A DNA stretch of 64,000 bases from Aestuariimicrobium sp. p3-SID1156 (GTDB lineage: Bacteria > Actinomycetota > Actinomycetes > Propionibacteriales > Propionibacteriaceae): positions 112,835-176,834 of the forward strand of contig NZ_JALXXB010000005.1 of assembly GCF_025144225.1 (NCBI RefSeq), given 5' to 3'. Made by a program: the position numbers and the translations under genes. The notes beneath the pieces are model-generated. The model did no database searches. It saw only the letters and a program-made list of their open reading frames with translations, and had not been told where the DNA came from. Shown here in pieces: positions 49,199-59,566 of this stretch. The stretch's first letter is position 1. Each line of letters opens with the position of its first letter.

Positions 49199-50533
49199 GT
49201 GGCACGTCCCAGGCCCATCTCCGGCTATCCCGAGTTCCTGCCCGCGGGGCGCATCGTCGAACAGCGCGTCCTGGACATCCTGCGCGAGACCTTCGAACTG
49301 CACGGCTTCGCGTCCATCGAGACCCGCGCGGTCGAGCCGATGGACGTGCTGACCCGCAAGGGCGAGATCACCAAGGAGGTCTTCCTGGTCCGTCGCCTGC
49401 ACGCCGAGGAGAGCGACGAGAAGGCCGGGGAGATGGGGTTGCACTTCGACCTCACCGTTCCCTTCGCGCGCTACGTGCTGGAGAACGCCGGCCACCTGGC
49501 CTTCCCCTTCCGCCGCTACCAGATCCAGAAGGTGTGGCGCGGGGAGCGGCCCCAGGAAGGCCGCTACCGGGAGTTCTGCCAGGCCGACATCGACATCGTC
49601 GGTCAGGACAGCCTGCCCGAGCATTTCGACGTCGAAGCCCCCCTGGTGATGCTCGAAGCCCTTGAGCGCATGCACAGCGAACTCGGCCTGCCCCAGGCCC
49701 GCATGCATGTCAACAACCGCAAGCTGGCTGAAGGCTTCTACCGGGGCCTGGGCATCGAGAACACCCTCGACGTGCTCCAGCGGGTCGACAAGTTCGACAA
49801 GATCGGCCCGGACGCGGTCGCGGCGCTACTGGTCGACGAGCTCGGTTTGTCCGACCAGGTCGCTGCCCGGTGCGTGGCCCTGGCCGGCATCGCCACCGAG
49901 GACGACTCCTTCGTCGACCAGGTCCGGGCGCTCGGGGTCGAGCACGAGATGCTCGATGAGGGGTTGGCCGCCCTGGCGGGTGTGGTCAACGCAGCCAATG
50001 GGGCGGTGCCGGGGCGCATCGTGGCCGACCTGAAGATCGCCCGCGGCCTGGACTACTACACCGGTACCGTCTACGAAACCCTGCTGGTCGGCCACGAGAA
50101 GCTCGGCTCGGTCAGCTCCGGTGGCCGCTACGACGCCCTCGCGAGCGACGGCAAGGTCACCTTCCCGGGGGTGGGAATCTCCCTGGGAGTGACGCGACTG
50201 CTGGCGCCGATGATCACCAAGGGCCAACTCACCGCGTCCCGGTCGGTGCCGAGCGTGGTACTGGTCGCCGTGGATTCGGAGGAGTCACGACCTCACGCCA
50301 TGAAGACCGCCGCGATCCTGCGAGGTCGGGGCATCGCCTGCGAGGTGGCGCCGAAGGCGGACAAGTTCGGCAAGCAGATCAGATACGCCGACCGCCGTGG
50401 CATCCCCTTTGTCTGGTTCGAGTCGAACGAGGTCAAGGACATCCGATCCGGTGACCAGCGGCCGGCCGACCCGACCACCTGGCAGCCCCCGGCCGAGGAC
50501 CTGCGTCCTCAGGTGGTGGCCGAAGGCCTATAG
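49199..50533 (+). CDS. hisS: Histidyl-tRNA synthetase
   Basis: A 444-residue class II synthetase. RPRPISGYPEFLPAGR opens the protein in the form usual for actinobacteria. Motif 2 is FRRYQIQKVWRGERPQ with REFCQADIDIVG. The histidine-binding signatures ARGLDYYTGTVYE and SSGGRYDALA are complete. The C-terminal anticodon-binding domain covers about 340-430. GTG at 49199 is preferred to GTG at 49187 because GTGAGGA lies five bases before it. aspS follows after 60 bases. Confidence 0.95.
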   Translation: MARPRPISGYPEFLPAGRIVEQRVLDILRETFELHGFASIETRAVEPMDVLTRKGEITKEVFLVRRLHAEESDEKAGEMGLHFDLTVPFARYVLENAGHLAFPFRRYQIQKVWRGERPQEGRYREFCQADIDIVGQDSLPEHFDVEAPLVMLEALERMHSELGLPQARMHVNNRKLAEGFYRGLGIENTLDVLQRVDKFDKIGPDAVAALLVDELGLSDQVAARCVALAGIATEDDSFVDQVRALGVEHEMLDEGLAALAGVVNAANGAVPGRIVADLKIARGLDYYTGTVYETLLVGHEKLGSVSSGGRYDALASDGKVTFPGVGISLGVTRLLAPMITKGQLTASRSVPSVVLVAVDSEESRPHAMKTAAILRGRGIACEVAPKADKFGKQIRYADRRGIPFVWFESNEVKDIRSGDQRPADPTTWQPPAEDLRPQVVAEGL

Positions 50534-50536
50534 GCT
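50531..50536 (+). promoter_or_regulatory. -10 box TAGGCT for aspS
   Basis: TAGGCT, within TATAGGCT, overlaps the hisS stop codon and lies 57 bases before the aspS ATG. Confidence 0.45.
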
Positions 50537-50593
50537 GGCCGGGTACCCACGGCGCCGTACCGTCTATGCGCGCGCCCCAGAAAGGAACATCGC

Positions 50594-52417
50594 ATGTTGC
50601 GCACCCATGAGGCCGGGACCCTGTCCAAGGCTGATGTCGGAACCACTGTCACCCTCGCCGGATGGGTCGCCAAGCGGCGCGACCACGGCGGTGTGGCCTT
50701 CATCGACCTGAGGGATGCCTCGGGCACCTGCCAGATCGTCGTCCGCGACGAGTACCTGGAGAAGGCCGGCATCCACGACCTGCGCAACGAGTTCTGCATC
50801 ACGGTGACCGGTGTGGTCGACGCCCGCACCCCCGAGAACGTCAACCCCAGGATCCCCACCGGTGAGGTCGAGGTCGCGATCCGCGAGCTGGAGGTCCTCA
50901 ACCCGGCCGCCCCGCTGCCCTTCCAGATCGACGAGCACACCACCGTCGGTGAGGATGCCCGCCTCAAGTACCGCTACCTCGACCTGCGCCGCCCCCGCCA
51001 GCACGAAGCGATGGTGCTGCGCAGCAAGGTCACCCACACCATCCGCGAGGTGCTGGCCCGGCGCAACTTCCACGACATCGAGACCCCGACGCTGACCCGC
51101 TCGACCCCTGAGGGTGCGCGTGACTTCCTGGTGCCAGCCCGCCTGCAGCCGGGCAGCTGGTATGCCCTGCCGCAGAGTCCCCAGCTGTTCAAGCAGCTGC
51201 TCATGGTCGCGGGCATGGAGCGCTACTACCAGATCGCCCGCTGCTACCGCGACGAGGACTTCCGTGGCGACCGCCAGCCCGAGTTCACCCAGCTCGACAT
51301 CGAGATGAGCTTCGTGGACCAGGACGACGTCATCAGCCTCGCCGAAGAGGTCATGGCCGCCTGCTTCCAGCTGATCGACGTCGACATGCCCCGCCCGATG
51401 CCGCGCATCACCTGGCACGAGGCGATGGACAACTACGGCTCCGACAAGCCCGACCTGCGCTTCGACCTGAAGATCCGCGAGGTCACCGAGCTGTTCAAGG
51501 ACACCCCCTTCCGCGTCTTCCAGGCCGACTACGTCGGCTGTGTGGTCATGCCCGGCGGCGCCTCGCTACCGCGTCGCCAGTTCGACGCCTGGCAGGAATG
51601 GGCCAAGCAGCGTGGTGCCAAGGGTCTGGCCTACATCACCGTCGGTGAGGATGGCGAGCTCGCCGGTCCGGTCGCCAAGAACATCTCGGACGCCGAGAAG
51701 TCCGCGATCGCCGAGGCCGCCGGTGCCAACCCCGGCGATGCCATCTTCTTCGCTGCGGGCCAGCGCGAGACCTCCCAGGAGCTGTTGGGCGCCGCCCGAC
51801 TCGAGATCGGCCACCGCACCGGCCTGATCGACAAGGACGCCTGGAGCTTCGTCTGGGTCGTCGACGCCCCGATGTTCAAGTCGGCTGCCCAGGCCGTCGC
51901 TGAGGGCGACATCGCCGTGGGGGCCGGCAAGTGGACCGCAGTCCACCACGCCTTCACCTCCCCGACCCCGGAGAGCATGGACACCTTCGACACCGATCCC
52001 GGCTCGGCGTTGTCCTATGGCTACGACTTCGTCGTCAACGGCAACGAGATCGGGGGCGGTTCCATCCGTATCCACCGCCGCGACGTCCAGGAGCGCGTCT
52101 TCGGCGTAATGGGCCTGTCGGAGGAGGAGGCCCAGGAGAAGTTCGGCTTCCTGCTGGACGCCTTCCAGTTCGGCGCACCGCCGCATGGTGGCATCGCCTT
52201 TGGTCTGGACCGGCTGGTCATGCTGCTCGGTGGCTTCGACACCATCCGTGACGTCATCGCCTTCCCGAAGACCGGCGCTGGCATCGACCCGCTCACCGCC
52301 GCTCCTGCCCCGATCACCCCGCAGCAGCGCAAGGAGGCCGGGGTCGACGTCAAGCCCGAGAAGAAGAAGGACGAGAAGGAGGCGCCTGCTGAGGCGCTCT
52401 CGGCCGACCAGAGCTGA
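50594..52417 (+). CDS. aspS: Aspartyl-tRNA synthetase (possibly non-discriminating)
   Basis: A 607-residue bacterial-type AspRS. The N-terminal OB fold ([19 protein letters not shown]) reads the anticodon. Class II motifs include [35 protein letters not shown] and [12 protein letters not shown], with the bacterial GAD insertion in the middle. A charged Lys/Glu-rich tail ends the protein. Because gatCAB is present and no asnS lies in the window, AspRS may also charge tRNA(Asn) for later amidation; that is an inference. AAAGGAA lies six bases before the ATG. Confidence 0.96.
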   Translation: MLRTHEAGTLSKADVGTTVTLAGWVAKRRDHGGVAFIDLRDASGTCQIVVRDEYLEKAGIHDLRNEFCITVTGVVDARTPENVNPRIPTGEVEVAIRELEVLNPAAPLPFQIDEHTTVGEDARLKYRYLDLRRPRQHEAMVLRSKVTHTIREVLARRNFHDIETPTLTRSTPEGARDFLVPARLQPGSWYALPQSPQLFKQLLMVAGMERYYQIARCYRDEDFRGDRQPEFTQLDIEMSFVDQDDVISLAEEVMAACFQLIDVDMPRPMPRITWHEAMDNYGSDKPDLRFDLKIREVTELFKDTPFRVFQADYVGCVVMPGGASLPRRQFDAWQEWAKQRGAKGLAYITVGEDGELAGPVAKNISDAEKSAIAEAAGANPGDAIFFAAGQRETSQELLGAARLEIGHRTGLIDKDAWSFVWVVDAPMFKSAAQAVAEGDIAVGAGKWTAVHHAFTSPTPESMDTFDTDPGSALSYGYDFVVNGNEIGGGSIRIHRRDVQERVFGVMGLSEEEAQEKFGFLLDAFQFGAPPHGGIAFGLDRLVMLLGGFDTIRDVIAFPKTGAGIDPLTAAPAPITPQQRKEAGVDVKPEKKKDEKEAPAEALSADQS

Positions 52418-52422
52418 GCCCC

Positions 52423-53793
52423 GTGACAGACCTGTTCGGCAACGAGGACACTCCCGGGCCCGGCAGCGCCACGCCGCTGTCGGGCACCCTGGGTGGTGCC
52501 TCGCACCAGGACCTGCCGCTGGCGGTGCGGATGCGTCCTCGCACCGTGGACGAGATCGTGGGCCAGCAGCACCTGCTGGGGCCCGGTTCTCCGCTGCGCC
52601 GCCTCGCCTCCGGGACGGCCGCCATGTCGGTCTTCCTCTGGGGCCCCCCAGGAGTAGGCAAGACCACCATCGCCGCTGTCGTCTCCCAGTCCACCAACCG
52701 ACGTTTCGTGGAACTCTCTGCCGTCACCGCCGGAGTCAAGGAGGTGCGCGCCGAGCTCGACACAGCCCGCCGCGAACTCGCCAAGGGCAACCAGACCGTC
52801 CTCTTCGTCGACGAGGTCCACCGCTTCAGCAAGGCCCAGCAGGACGTCCTGCTGCCCGCCGTCGAGAACCGACTGGTCACCCTGATCGCGGCCACCACCG
52901 AGAACCCGTCGTTCTCGGTCATCTCCCCGCTGCTCTCGCGTTCACTGCTGCTCACGCTGAAGCCGCTCACCGACCAGGACATCGGCCTCCTCATCGAGCG
53001 CGCGCTCGCCGACGACCGGGGCCTGGCCGGACGCTTCGACGTCGACCCCGAGGCCCGCGCCACCATCATCCGCCTGGCCGGTGGGGACGCCCGCCGCTCC
53101 CTCACCTACCTTGAGGAAGCCGCCGCCGGCGCGGAAGCCATGGACTCCGCCACCATCACCCCGGCCATCGTCGAGAAGGCGGTTGACCGCGCCGCCATTC
53201 GCTACGACAAGGATGGCGACCAGCACTATGACGTCATCAGCGCCTTCATCAAGTCGGTGCGCGGCTCCGATGTCGACGCCGCGCTGCATTACCTGGCCCG
53301 CATGATGGAGGCGGGGGAGGACCCCCGGTTCATCGCGCGACGCCTGGTCATCCTGGCCAGCGAGGACATCGGCCTGGCCGCCCCGTCAGTACTTCAGACC
53401 TGTGTGGCCGCAGCCCAGGCCGTGCAACTGATCGGCATGCCCGAAGCACGGCTCAATCTTGCCCAGGCCACCATCGCCGCCGCCCTGGCACCCAAGTCCA
53501 ATGCAGTCATCACCGCCATCGATGCCGCCCTGGCCGACGTTCGCGCCGGGCACGTCGGACAGGTGCCGGCACACCTGCGCGACGCGCACTATGCCGGGGC
53601 GACGAAGCTTGGCCATGGCAAGGGCTACCTCTACGCCCACGACCAGCCCCACGGCGTGGCCCGCCAGCAGTACCTGCCCGATGAGCTGCGCGATGCTCGC
53701 TACTACCGGCCCACCGAGCACGGGAACGAGGCCCACCTGGCCGCCGCGAAGGAGCAGATCGACAGGCTGCTCGGGCGCCCAGAGGGCCACTGA
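52423..53793 (+). CDS. rarA: Replication-associated recombination ATPase RarA
   Basis: A 456-residue AAA+ protein related to MgsA and eukaryotic WRNIP1, acting at stalled replication forks. [20 protein letters not shown] starts the ATPase core. Walker A is [10 protein letters not shown], Walker [11 protein letters not shown], sensor 1 [11 protein letters not shown]. The C-terminal tetramerisation part has [27 protein letters not shown] and [12 protein letters not shown]. The GTG starts five bases after aspS. The first 30 residues are a disordered leader, without a zinc finger. Confidence 0.95.
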   Translation: MTDLFGNEDTPGPGSATPLSGTLGGASHQDLPLAVRMRPRTVDEIVGQQHLLGPGSPLRRLASGTAAMSVFLWGPPGVGKTTIAAVVSQSTNRRFVELSAVTAGVKEVRAELDTARRELAKGNQTVLFVDEVHRFSKAQQDVLLPAVENRLVTLIAATTENPSFSVISPLLSRSLLLTLKPLTDQDIGLLIERALADDRGLAGRFDVDPEARATIIRLAGGDARRSLTYLEEAAAGAEAMDSATITPAIVEKAVDRAAIRYDKDGDQHYDVISAFIKSVRGSDVDAALHYLARMMEAGEDPRFIARRLVILASEDIGLAAPSVLQTCVAAAQAVQLIGMPEARLNLAQATIAAALAPKSNAVITAIDAALADVRAGHVGQVPAHLRDAHYAGATKLGHGKGYLYAHDQPHGVARQQYLPDELRDARYYRPTEHGNEAHLAAAKEQIDRLLGRPEGH

Positions 53794-53807
53794 TGGCGGC
53801 AACGCAC

Positions 53808-53813
53808 TAGCAT
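53808..53813 (+). promoter_or_regulatory. -10 box TAGCAT for the DUF948 gene
   Basis: TAGCAT lies 42 bases before the ATG at 53856; ACGGAG precedes the start. Confidence 0.45.
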
Positions 53814-53855
53814 GGGCCCGTCAGTCGCCGTCACGCTCCCCTGAACGGAGTCACC

Positions 53856-54254
53856 ATGTCCCTCGGAAGCATCGCCGCGCTCATCGCTGCGATCGCCCTC
53901 GTTGCCCTCGTCGGTTTCCTCGCTGTCCCGCTGCTCAAGCTGGGCCGCGTTCTCGAGGAGACCCGTCTGCTGGTGCGCGACGTCGGCCACAACTCGGTGC
54001 CGATCCTGCAGGAACTGCGCGGCACTGTCGCCGAGGCCAACAACGAGATCTCCAAACTCTCCCTGGTCACCGAGGACGTCGCCAAGGTGTCGGCCAATGC
54101 CACCGTCGTCGCTGAGCAGGCCTCGCAGATGTCCCAGCTCTTCGCCGCCACCCTGGGCGGCCCGCTGGTGAAGACTGCCGCGCTCAGCTACGGCGTGCGC
54201 AATGCACTCAAGGGTGGCGGCAAGTCGCCCAAGCCGATCCGACGGGGGCAGTGA
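53856..54254 (+). CDS. DUF948-family membrane-anchored protein
   Basis: A 132-residue protein with an N-terminal membrane helix (IAALIAAIALVALVGFLAV) and a soluble amphipathic helical region, VLEETRLLVRDVGHNSVPIL then LRGTVAEANNEISKLSLV, as in DUF948 proteins, which superficially resemble methyl-accepting coiled coils. It ends in a basic tail. Function unknown. It sits directly before another small anchored protein and alaS, an arrangement shared by many actinobacteria. Confidence 0.75.
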   Translation: MSLGSIAALIAAIALVALVGFLAVPLLKLGRVLEETRLLVRDVGHNSVPILQELRGTVAEANNEISKLSLVTEDVAKVSANATVVAEQASQMSQLFAATLGGPLVKTAALSYGVRNALKGGGKSPKPIRRGQ

Positions 54255-54255
54255 C

Positions 54256-54483
54256 ATGCGCGGACTCTTCTTCTTCGGTCTGGGCGTCGGTGCCACCGTC
54301 TTCGCCGTCGTCAAGGGACGCGAGCTTGCCCGCAAGGCGACCCCTGCCCACCTGCAACAGACCGCTGCTTCCCGCGCCAATGAGCTGCTGGACCAGGTCA
54401 GCGACTTCATCACCACCGTCAAGACCTCCATGGACGAGCGCGAGGGCGAGCTGCGCCGCGAACTCGGCATGGACAAGGCCTGA
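54256..54483 (+). CDS. Small membrane-anchored protein upstream of alaS
   Basis: A 75-residue protein: one N-terminal hydrophobic helix (LFFFGLGVGATVFAVVKG) and an amphipathic helix ending DEREGELRRELGMDKA. It resembles the short hypothetical proteins that follow DUF948 genes in actinobacteria (DUF6167-like). The ATG overlaps nothing, one base after the DUF948 stop, and alaS begins 13 bases later. Likely partner of the DUF948 protein in the envelope; no function is known. Confidence 0.68.
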   Translation: MRGLFFFGLGVGATVFAVVKGRELARKATPAHLQQTAASRANELLDQVSDFITTVKTSMDEREGELRRELGMDKA

Positions 54484-54496
54484 GAGGACCACCCGC

Positions 54497-57175
54497 ATGA
54501 AGACTGCTGAGATCCGTCGGCGCTTCCTCGACTTCTTCGCCGAGCGCGAACACGCCGTGGTGCCCTCTGCCTCGCTGGTCCACAATGACCCGAACCTGCT
54601 GTTCGTCATCGCTGGCATGGTGCCGTTCGTGCCCTATTTCGAGGGACGCGAACCCGCCCCCTGGAAGCGGGCGGTCAACGCCCAGAAGTGCATCCGGACC
54701 CTCGACATCGAGGAGGTCGGCACAACCACCCGCCACGGCACCTTCTTCCAGATGCTGGGCAACTTCTCCTTCGGTGACTATTTCAAGAAGGACGCCATCC
54801 GCTGGGCCTGGGACCTGGTCACCGGCCCTGTCGAGAACGGAGGACTCGGCTTCGACCCCGAGAAGGTCTGGGTGACCGTGCTCGGCCCCGGCCACCACCC
54901 CGACTACCCCGAGGGAGACGTCGAGGCCCGCGAGTACTGGCGGCAGGTGGGCATGCCTGACGAGCGCATCCAGGGTCGCAGCCTCAAGGACAACTACTGG
55001 TCCATGGGTGTTCCCGGCCCCGGTGGTCCCTGTTCGGAGATCTACATTGACCGTGGCCCCGAGTTCGGTGCCGACGGCGGCCCCGACGCGGACGAGGACC
55101 GCTTCCTGGAGATCTGGAACCTGGTCTTCCAGGCCGAGGAGCTCTCGGCCGTGCGTTCGAAGGACGACTTCGACATCCGCGGGCCGCTGGCGTCCCAGAA
55201 CATCGACACCGGCGCGGGGCTGGAGCGCATCGCCTTTCTGCTGCAGGGCCGAAACAACCTCTACGAGATCGACGAGGTGTACCCGGTCATCGAGCGCGCC
55301 GCCGAGCTCGCCGGCAAGAAGTACGGCGACAACGAGGACGACGACGTACGCCTGCGGGTGGTCGGTGACCATCTCCGCTCCGCGCTGATGCTGATGACCG
55401 ACGGCGTTCGCCCCGGGAATGAGGCCCGCGGCTACGTCCTGCGCCGGCTGTTGCGCCGCAGCATCCGCTCGATGCGCCTGCTGGGCGTGCAGCAGCCCGT
55501 GCTCGTCGAGCTGCTCGACATCTCCCGCGGCCTGATGCAGGAGTCCTACCCCGAGGTCACCACCATGTGGGAGCGGGTCTCCCAGCTGGCCGCCGCCGAG
55601 GAGGAGGCCTTCCGCCGCACGCTGACCTCGGGCACCCAGCTCTTCGACGGTGCCGTCGAGCAGATCAAGGCGGATTCGGGCAGCGTCCTGTCGGGCGATG
55701 AGGCGTTCAAGTTGCACGACACCTACGGTTTCCCCATCGACCTGACCCTGGAAATGGCCGGCGAGCAGGGGCTGCAGGTTGATCGCGACCGTTTCATGGA
55801 GCTGATGGCCGAGCAGCGCAACCGTGCCAAGGCGGACGCGCGTGCCAAGAAGGGGCAGGCCGTCTCCACCGAGGTCTATCGCCAGCTGCGCGAGTCGGGG
55901 GAGACCCCCTTCCTGGGCTACGACGAACTGACCGTGCCGACCCGTGTGCGCGGGATCATCCACGACGGGCAGGTCGTCGACCACGCACCGGCCGGCTCGG
56001 TTGTCGAGGTCGTCCTGAAGGAGACCCCCTTCTACGCCGAGGCAGGCGGCCAGGATTCCGATGCAGGCGTGCTGCGCGCCGGAGGCTTCGACATGGAGGT
56101 GCTCGACGTCCAGCGCCCGGTGCCGGGTCTGGTGGTGCACAAGGTCCAGGTGACCGGTGACCTGGCAGCCGGTGACGAGGTCAGCGCCGAGGTCGACGCA
56201 GCCAACCGCCTGGCGGCCAGCCAGGCCCATACCGCGACCCACATCGTGCATGCCGCCCTGCGCGAGCTGGTCGGCAGCAATGCCACCCAGGCCGGTTCCT
56301 ACAACAAGCCCGGCTACCTGCGTTTCGACTTCAGCTCCCCCCAGGGCTTGTCGGAGCAGCAGAAGACCGAGATCGAGGCCCGCGCCAACGAGGCGATCCG
56401 GGACAACTTCGCCGTCACCGCCCAACAGATGAAGCTGGAGGACGCCAAGGCCATGGGCGCCATGGCGATGTTCGGGGAGAAGTACCCCGCCATCGTCCGC
56501 ATGGTCGAACTGGCCGGCCCCTGGAGCCGCGAGCTCTGCGGCGGCACCCATGTCGCCTCGACCGCGCAGATCGGGCTGCTCAACCTGCTCGGTGAGCAGT
56601 CGATCGGCTCGGGCACCCGCCGCGTGGAGGCCCTGGTCAGCCAGGACGCCTTCGCCCACATGGCCGCCGAACGTGCCCTCGTCAGCGAGCTGTCCAGCGT
56701 CCTGAAGGTGCAGCCGGACCAGCTCACCGATCGCGTCAGCAAGCTGGTCGCCCAGCTCAAGGAGGCCGAGAAGACGATCGCCGACATGCGGGCCCAGCAG
56801 CTCGCCGCCGGTGCCGCGTCCATGCTCGAGCAGGTCAAGACGGTCGGACGCACCAAGGTGCTCGCCCAGCAGCTGCCCGACGTGTCCGGCGGTGACCTGC
56901 GCAACCTGGCCACCGACCTGCGCGGTCGACTCGCGTCCGAGGACGCCGTCGTGGCGCTGGTCGGGGGCACCTCTGCCAAGCCCGCCATCGTCGTGGCCAC
57001 CACCGAGGGCGCTCGGGCGCTGGGGGCGAAGGCGGGCGCGCTGGTCGGCATCGCCGCCCCGCACCTGGGTGGCAAGGGCGGCGGCAAGGACGACCTGGCC
57101 CAGGGTGGCGGCACGGACGGCTCCGGCACCGCTGCGGCGCTGGGGGCCATCGAGTCCGCGCTGGCCGCACTCTGA
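54497..57175 (+). CDS. alaS: Alanyl-tRNA synthetase
   Basis: An 892-residue synthetase with all domains: catalytic core (FLDFFAEREHAVVPSASLV, TRHGTFFQMLGNFSFGDYF, GPGGPCSEIY), tRNA-recognition helices, the editing domain with its zinc site HTATHIVHAAL (about 575) and CGGTHV (about 680), and the C-terminal DHHA1-type C-Ala domain (ending LGGKGGGKDDLAQGGG). Editing residues are intact, so Ser-tRNA(Ala) clearance is expected. AGAGGA lies eight bases before the ATG. ruvX follows after eight bases. Confidence 0.97.
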   Translation: MKTAEIRRRFLDFFAEREHAVVPSASLVHNDPNLLFVIAGMVPFVPYFEGREPAPWKRAVNAQKCIRTLDIEEVGTTTRHGTFFQMLGNFSFGDYFKKDAIRWAWDLVTGPVENGGLGFDPEKVWVTVLGPGHHPDYPEGDVEAREYWRQVGMPDERIQGRSLKDNYWSMGVPGPGGPCSEIYIDRGPEFGADGGPDADEDRFLEIWNLVFQAEELSAVRSKDDFDIRGPLASQNIDTGAGLERIAFLLQGRNNLYEIDEVYPVIERAAELAGKKYGDNEDDDVRLRVVGDHLRSALMLMTDGVRPGNEARGYVLRRLLRRSIRSMRLLGVQQPVLVELLDISRGLMQESYPEVTTMWERVSQLAAAEEEAFRRTLTSGTQLFDGAVEQIKADSGSVLSGDEAFKLHDTYGFPIDLTLEMAGEQGLQVDRDRFMELMAEQRNRAKADARAKKGQAVSTEVYRQLRESGETPFLGYDELTVPTRVRGIIHDGQVVDHAPAGSVVEVVLKETPFYAEAGGQDSDAGVLRAGGFDMEVLDVQRPVPGLVVHKVQVTGDLAAGDEVSAEVDAANRLAASQAHTATHIVHAALRELVGSNATQAGSYNKPGYLRFDFSSPQGLSEQQKTEIEARANEAIRDNFAVTAQQMKLEDAKAMGAMAMFGEKYPAIVRMVELAGPWSRELCGGTHVASTAQIGLLNLLGEQSIGSGTRRVEALVSQDAFAHMAAERALVSELSSVLKVQPDQLTDRVSKLVAQLKEAEKTIADMRAQQLAAGAASMLEQVKTVGRTKVLAQQLPDVSGGDLRNLATDLRGRLASEDAVVALVGGTSAKPAIVVATTEGARALGAKAGALVGIAAPHLGGKGGGKDDLAQGGGTDGSGTAAALGAIESALAAL

Positions 57176-57183
57176 GGACGCCC

Positions 57184-57642
57184 GTGGCGCACACCGAGCT
57201 GAGCACTGAACGCGGCGTGCGCCTGGCCCTGGACTGGGGCCGGGCGCGCGTCGGTGTGGCTGCCTGCGACCCCGACGGCGTCCTGGCCTACCCGGTCGAG
57301 ACATTGGACGCCCGCAACAACCCGCTGGGCAGGCTCTCCGCGCTGGTGGCCGAGTACGAACCGGTCGAGGTGGTGTTCGGCTGGCCGCGCAACCTGGCCG
57401 GCAAGGAGGGCCCGGCCGTCGACAACCTCCGCGGCGTCCTGGCCGAGGTCGAGGATGCCCTGGACCCGGTCCCCGTGGTGCTGGTGGATGAGCGAATGAG
57501 CACTGCTGAGGCCTCACGTAAGCTGGCTGAAGCGGGCAAGGACTCCCGCGCCCGGCGTGGGATCATCGACCAGATGGCGGCGGTTGGCATCCTTGAGCAG
57601 GCGTTGGAGCGCCGCCGACAGCAGAAGGGGAACAACGCATGA
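57184..57642 (+). CDS. ruvX: RuvX/YqgF-family pre-16S rRNA nuclease
   Basis: A 152-residue RNase H-like protein: RLALDWGRARVGVAACDPDG carries the first acidic site, VVFGWPRNLAGKEG the second strand, and LVDERMSTAEAS with RRGIIDQMAAVGIL the remaining acidic residues. The family matures the 16S rRNA 5' end in E. coli and was earlier proposed as a junction resolvase. GTG start; its last four bases overlap mltG. The alaS-ruvX-mltG-aroE order matches M. tuberculosis. Confidence 0.93.
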   Translation: MAHTELSTERGVRLALDWGRARVGVAACDPDGVLAYPVETLDARNNPLGRLSALVAEYEPVEVVFGWPRNLAGKEGPAVDNLRGVLAEVEDALDPVPVVLVDERMSTAEASRKLAEAGKDSRARRGIIDQMAAVGILEQALERRRQQKGNNA

Positions 57643-58757
57643 GCGGACCGTTCATCGAGAACCCGGGCCCGAACTGGCAGAAGATCATCTACCATGGCAA
57701 GAGCGCCTTCGCCGTGCTGCTGTCGATCGCCGTGCTGGTCGGGATGGGCGTGTTCGCCTACCAGAAGGTCAATGGGGCCTACGTCTCCTGGAAGGCCGAG
57801 GACGACTACCTGGGCGCTGGCGGCGCCGAGGTGATCATCAGCATCCCCAAGGGCGCCAGCGTCAGCCAGATCGGCTACCAGCTCATCGACGAGGACGTCG
57901 TCAAGTCAAAGAAGGCGTGGGACAAGGCTGTGCGCAACGCCGGTGACAAGGCGAAGTTCGAAGCGGGCCGGTTCAAGCTGAAGAAGCAGATGCCCGCCGC
58001 CGAGGCGGTCAAGGTGCTGGCAGACCCGGCGAACATGATCCGTGTCCGGGTGACCTTCCCCGAGGGTCTGACCATGTCCGAGCAGTGGGATCGAGTCCCC
58101 AAGGCGGTGCCCCAGATCAAGGTGAAGGACCTGCAGGCGGCCTCGAAGCAGCCCGCCAAGCTCGGCCTGCCCGCCTGGGCGACCAACCCCAACAAGCCCG
58201 AGGGCTTCCTCTTCCCCGAAACCTACGAGGTCGACGACACGCCCACCGCGCAGGAACTGCTGGCCCAGCAGGTCAAGCAGTTCACCACAGTCACCACCGA
58301 ACTCAACTTCGAGGACCGTGCCAAGACCCTCAAGCTCACCCCCATGCAGGTACTGATCATCGCCTCCATCGCGGAGAAGGAGGTCAAGGGCAAGGACCTC
58401 CCGGCCGTGACCGGCGTGTTCATGAACCGCATCAAGAAGGGCATGCCACTGCAGTCCGACGCCACCGTCATCTACGCCAACGGCATGAAGGGACGCCTCA
58501 CCACCACCGACAAGGAACGGCAGATCAACTCGCCCTACAACACCTACAAGGTGAAGGGGCTGCCCCCCGGCCCGATCTCCAACCCTGGTGAAGCTGCCCT
58601 CAATGCCGCCCTCAACCCCACGAAGCACGACTACCTCTACTTCGTCGTGGTCGACCCCAGCACCGGCAAGACTGAGTTCAACAAGGACCTGGCAGGCCAC
58701 GAGAAGTCGGTGAAAAAGTTCCAGGCCTGGTGCCAGGCACACAAGGGCCAGTGCTGA
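57639..58757 (+). CDS. mltG: Endolytic murein transglycosylase MltG
   Basis: A 372-residue membrane-bound enzyme that cuts nascent peptidoglycan strands inside the chain, setting glycan length. A short cytoplasmic leader is followed by one helix (AFAVLLSIAVLVGMGVFAY). The external part has a LysM-like subdomain (VIISIPKGASVSQIGYQL) and the YceG core with PEGFLFPETYEV, the catalytic Glu246 in LIIASIAEKEV, and SPYNTYKVKGLPPGPISNPG. Here the E. coli EKE motif is kept. aroE starts in its TGA stop by one base. Confidence 0.95.
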   Translation: MSGPFIENPGPNWQKIIYHGKSAFAVLLSIAVLVGMGVFAYQKVNGAYVSWKAEDDYLGAGGAEVIISIPKGASVSQIGYQLIDEDVVKSKKAWDKAVRNAGDKAKFEAGRFKLKKQMPAAEAVKVLADPANMIRVRVTFPEGLTMSEQWDRVPKAVPQIKVKDLQAASKQPAKLGLPAWATNPNKPEGFLFPETYEVDDTPTAQELLAQQVKQFTTVTTELNFEDRAKTLKLTPMQVLIIASIAEKEVKGKDLPAVTGVFMNRIKKGMPLQSDATVIYANGMKGRLTTTDKERQINSPYNTYKVKGLPPGPISNPGEAALNAALNPTKHDYLYFVVVDPSTGKTEFNKDLAGHEKSVKKFQAWCQAHKGQC

Positions 58758-59566
58758 TGCGCTGCGCCGTCGTGGGACACCCGGTGGCGCACTCCCTCTC
58801 ACCGGTGCTGCACCGGACCGCCTACAGCGAACTCGAGCTGGACTGGCAGTACGACGCGATCGACGTGGAGCCCGGCGGCTTGGCGTCCTTCGTCGACGGG
58901 TTGGGCGCCGACTGGCGCGGGCTGAGCATCACCGCTCCTCACAAGGACGAAGCCGCGGCGCTGGGACAGGCCGATGAGGTGGTGCGGCTGACTGGCGCTG
59001 CCAACACCTGGGTACGGACGCCGGAGGGCCCGATCGTGCGCAACACGGACGTCCCCGGCTACGACATCGCGCTGACTGCCCATGGGGTGGACGCGCCGCG
59101 ACGCGGCATCCTGATCGGCAATGGCGCCACCGCGCGTTCAGCCCTGGTGGGTCTGGGCCGTGCCGGGGTCCGTGGGGTGGTGGTTCTTGCCCGCCGCCCC
59201 GAGCGTGCCATTGGCCTCCAAGCCCTGGGGCGCGAGCTCGGCATCACGGTCGATCTGCTGCCGCTGGGGCAGCAGATGCCGAGTACCGCCGACATCCTCG
59301 TCTCGACGGTGCCCGCAGCCGGGCCGGAGCCCATCGCCGACGAGCTCGCCTCGCTGGCGCCGGTCGTCTTCGACTCGGTCTACGACCCCTGGCCCACCCC
59401 CTTGGCCGCTGCGGCGGCTGGGCTCGGCCGGCTCGTGCTCAACGGGCTCGACCTGCTGGCGGGGCAGGCTGTGGAACAGATCCGCTGGATGACTGGCGAG
59501 CAGGTCGACTTCGACCTCCTGCGTGCCGCCGCTCGGGACGGAATGACCGCGCGGCAGGCGCTCTGA
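58757..59566 (+). CDS. aroE: Shikimate dehydrogenase
   Basis: A 269-residue enzyme reducing 3-dehydroshikimate. [19 protein letters not shown] binds shikimate, the catalytic lysine lies in [10 protein letters not shown], and NTD (RNTDVPGY) completes the site. The cofactor loop [14 protein letters not shown] lacks a clear Arg-rich NADP-selectivity motif beyond [22 protein letters not shown] is a typical C-terminal segment. It overlaps mltG by one base and precedes aroC by 13 bases. Confidence 0.93.
   Translation: MRCAVVGHPVAHSLSPVLHRTAYSELELDWQYDAIDVEPGGLASFVDGLGADWRGLSITAPHKDEAAALGQADEVVRLTGAANTWVRTPEGPIVRNTDVPGYDIALTAHGVDAPRRGILIGNGATARSALVGLGRAGVRGVVVLARRPERAIGLQALGRELGITVDLLPLGQQMPSTADILVSTVPAAGPEPIADELASLAPVVFDSVYDPWPTPLAAAAAGLGRLVLNGLDLLAGQAVEQIRWMTGEQVDFDLLRAAARDGMTARQAL

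Noticed and set aside
54419..57517. A minus-strand open frame of over 1000 codons opposite alaS
   Set aside because: It is explained as the shadow of AlaS, whose domains and zinc-binding residues are complete on the plus strand.
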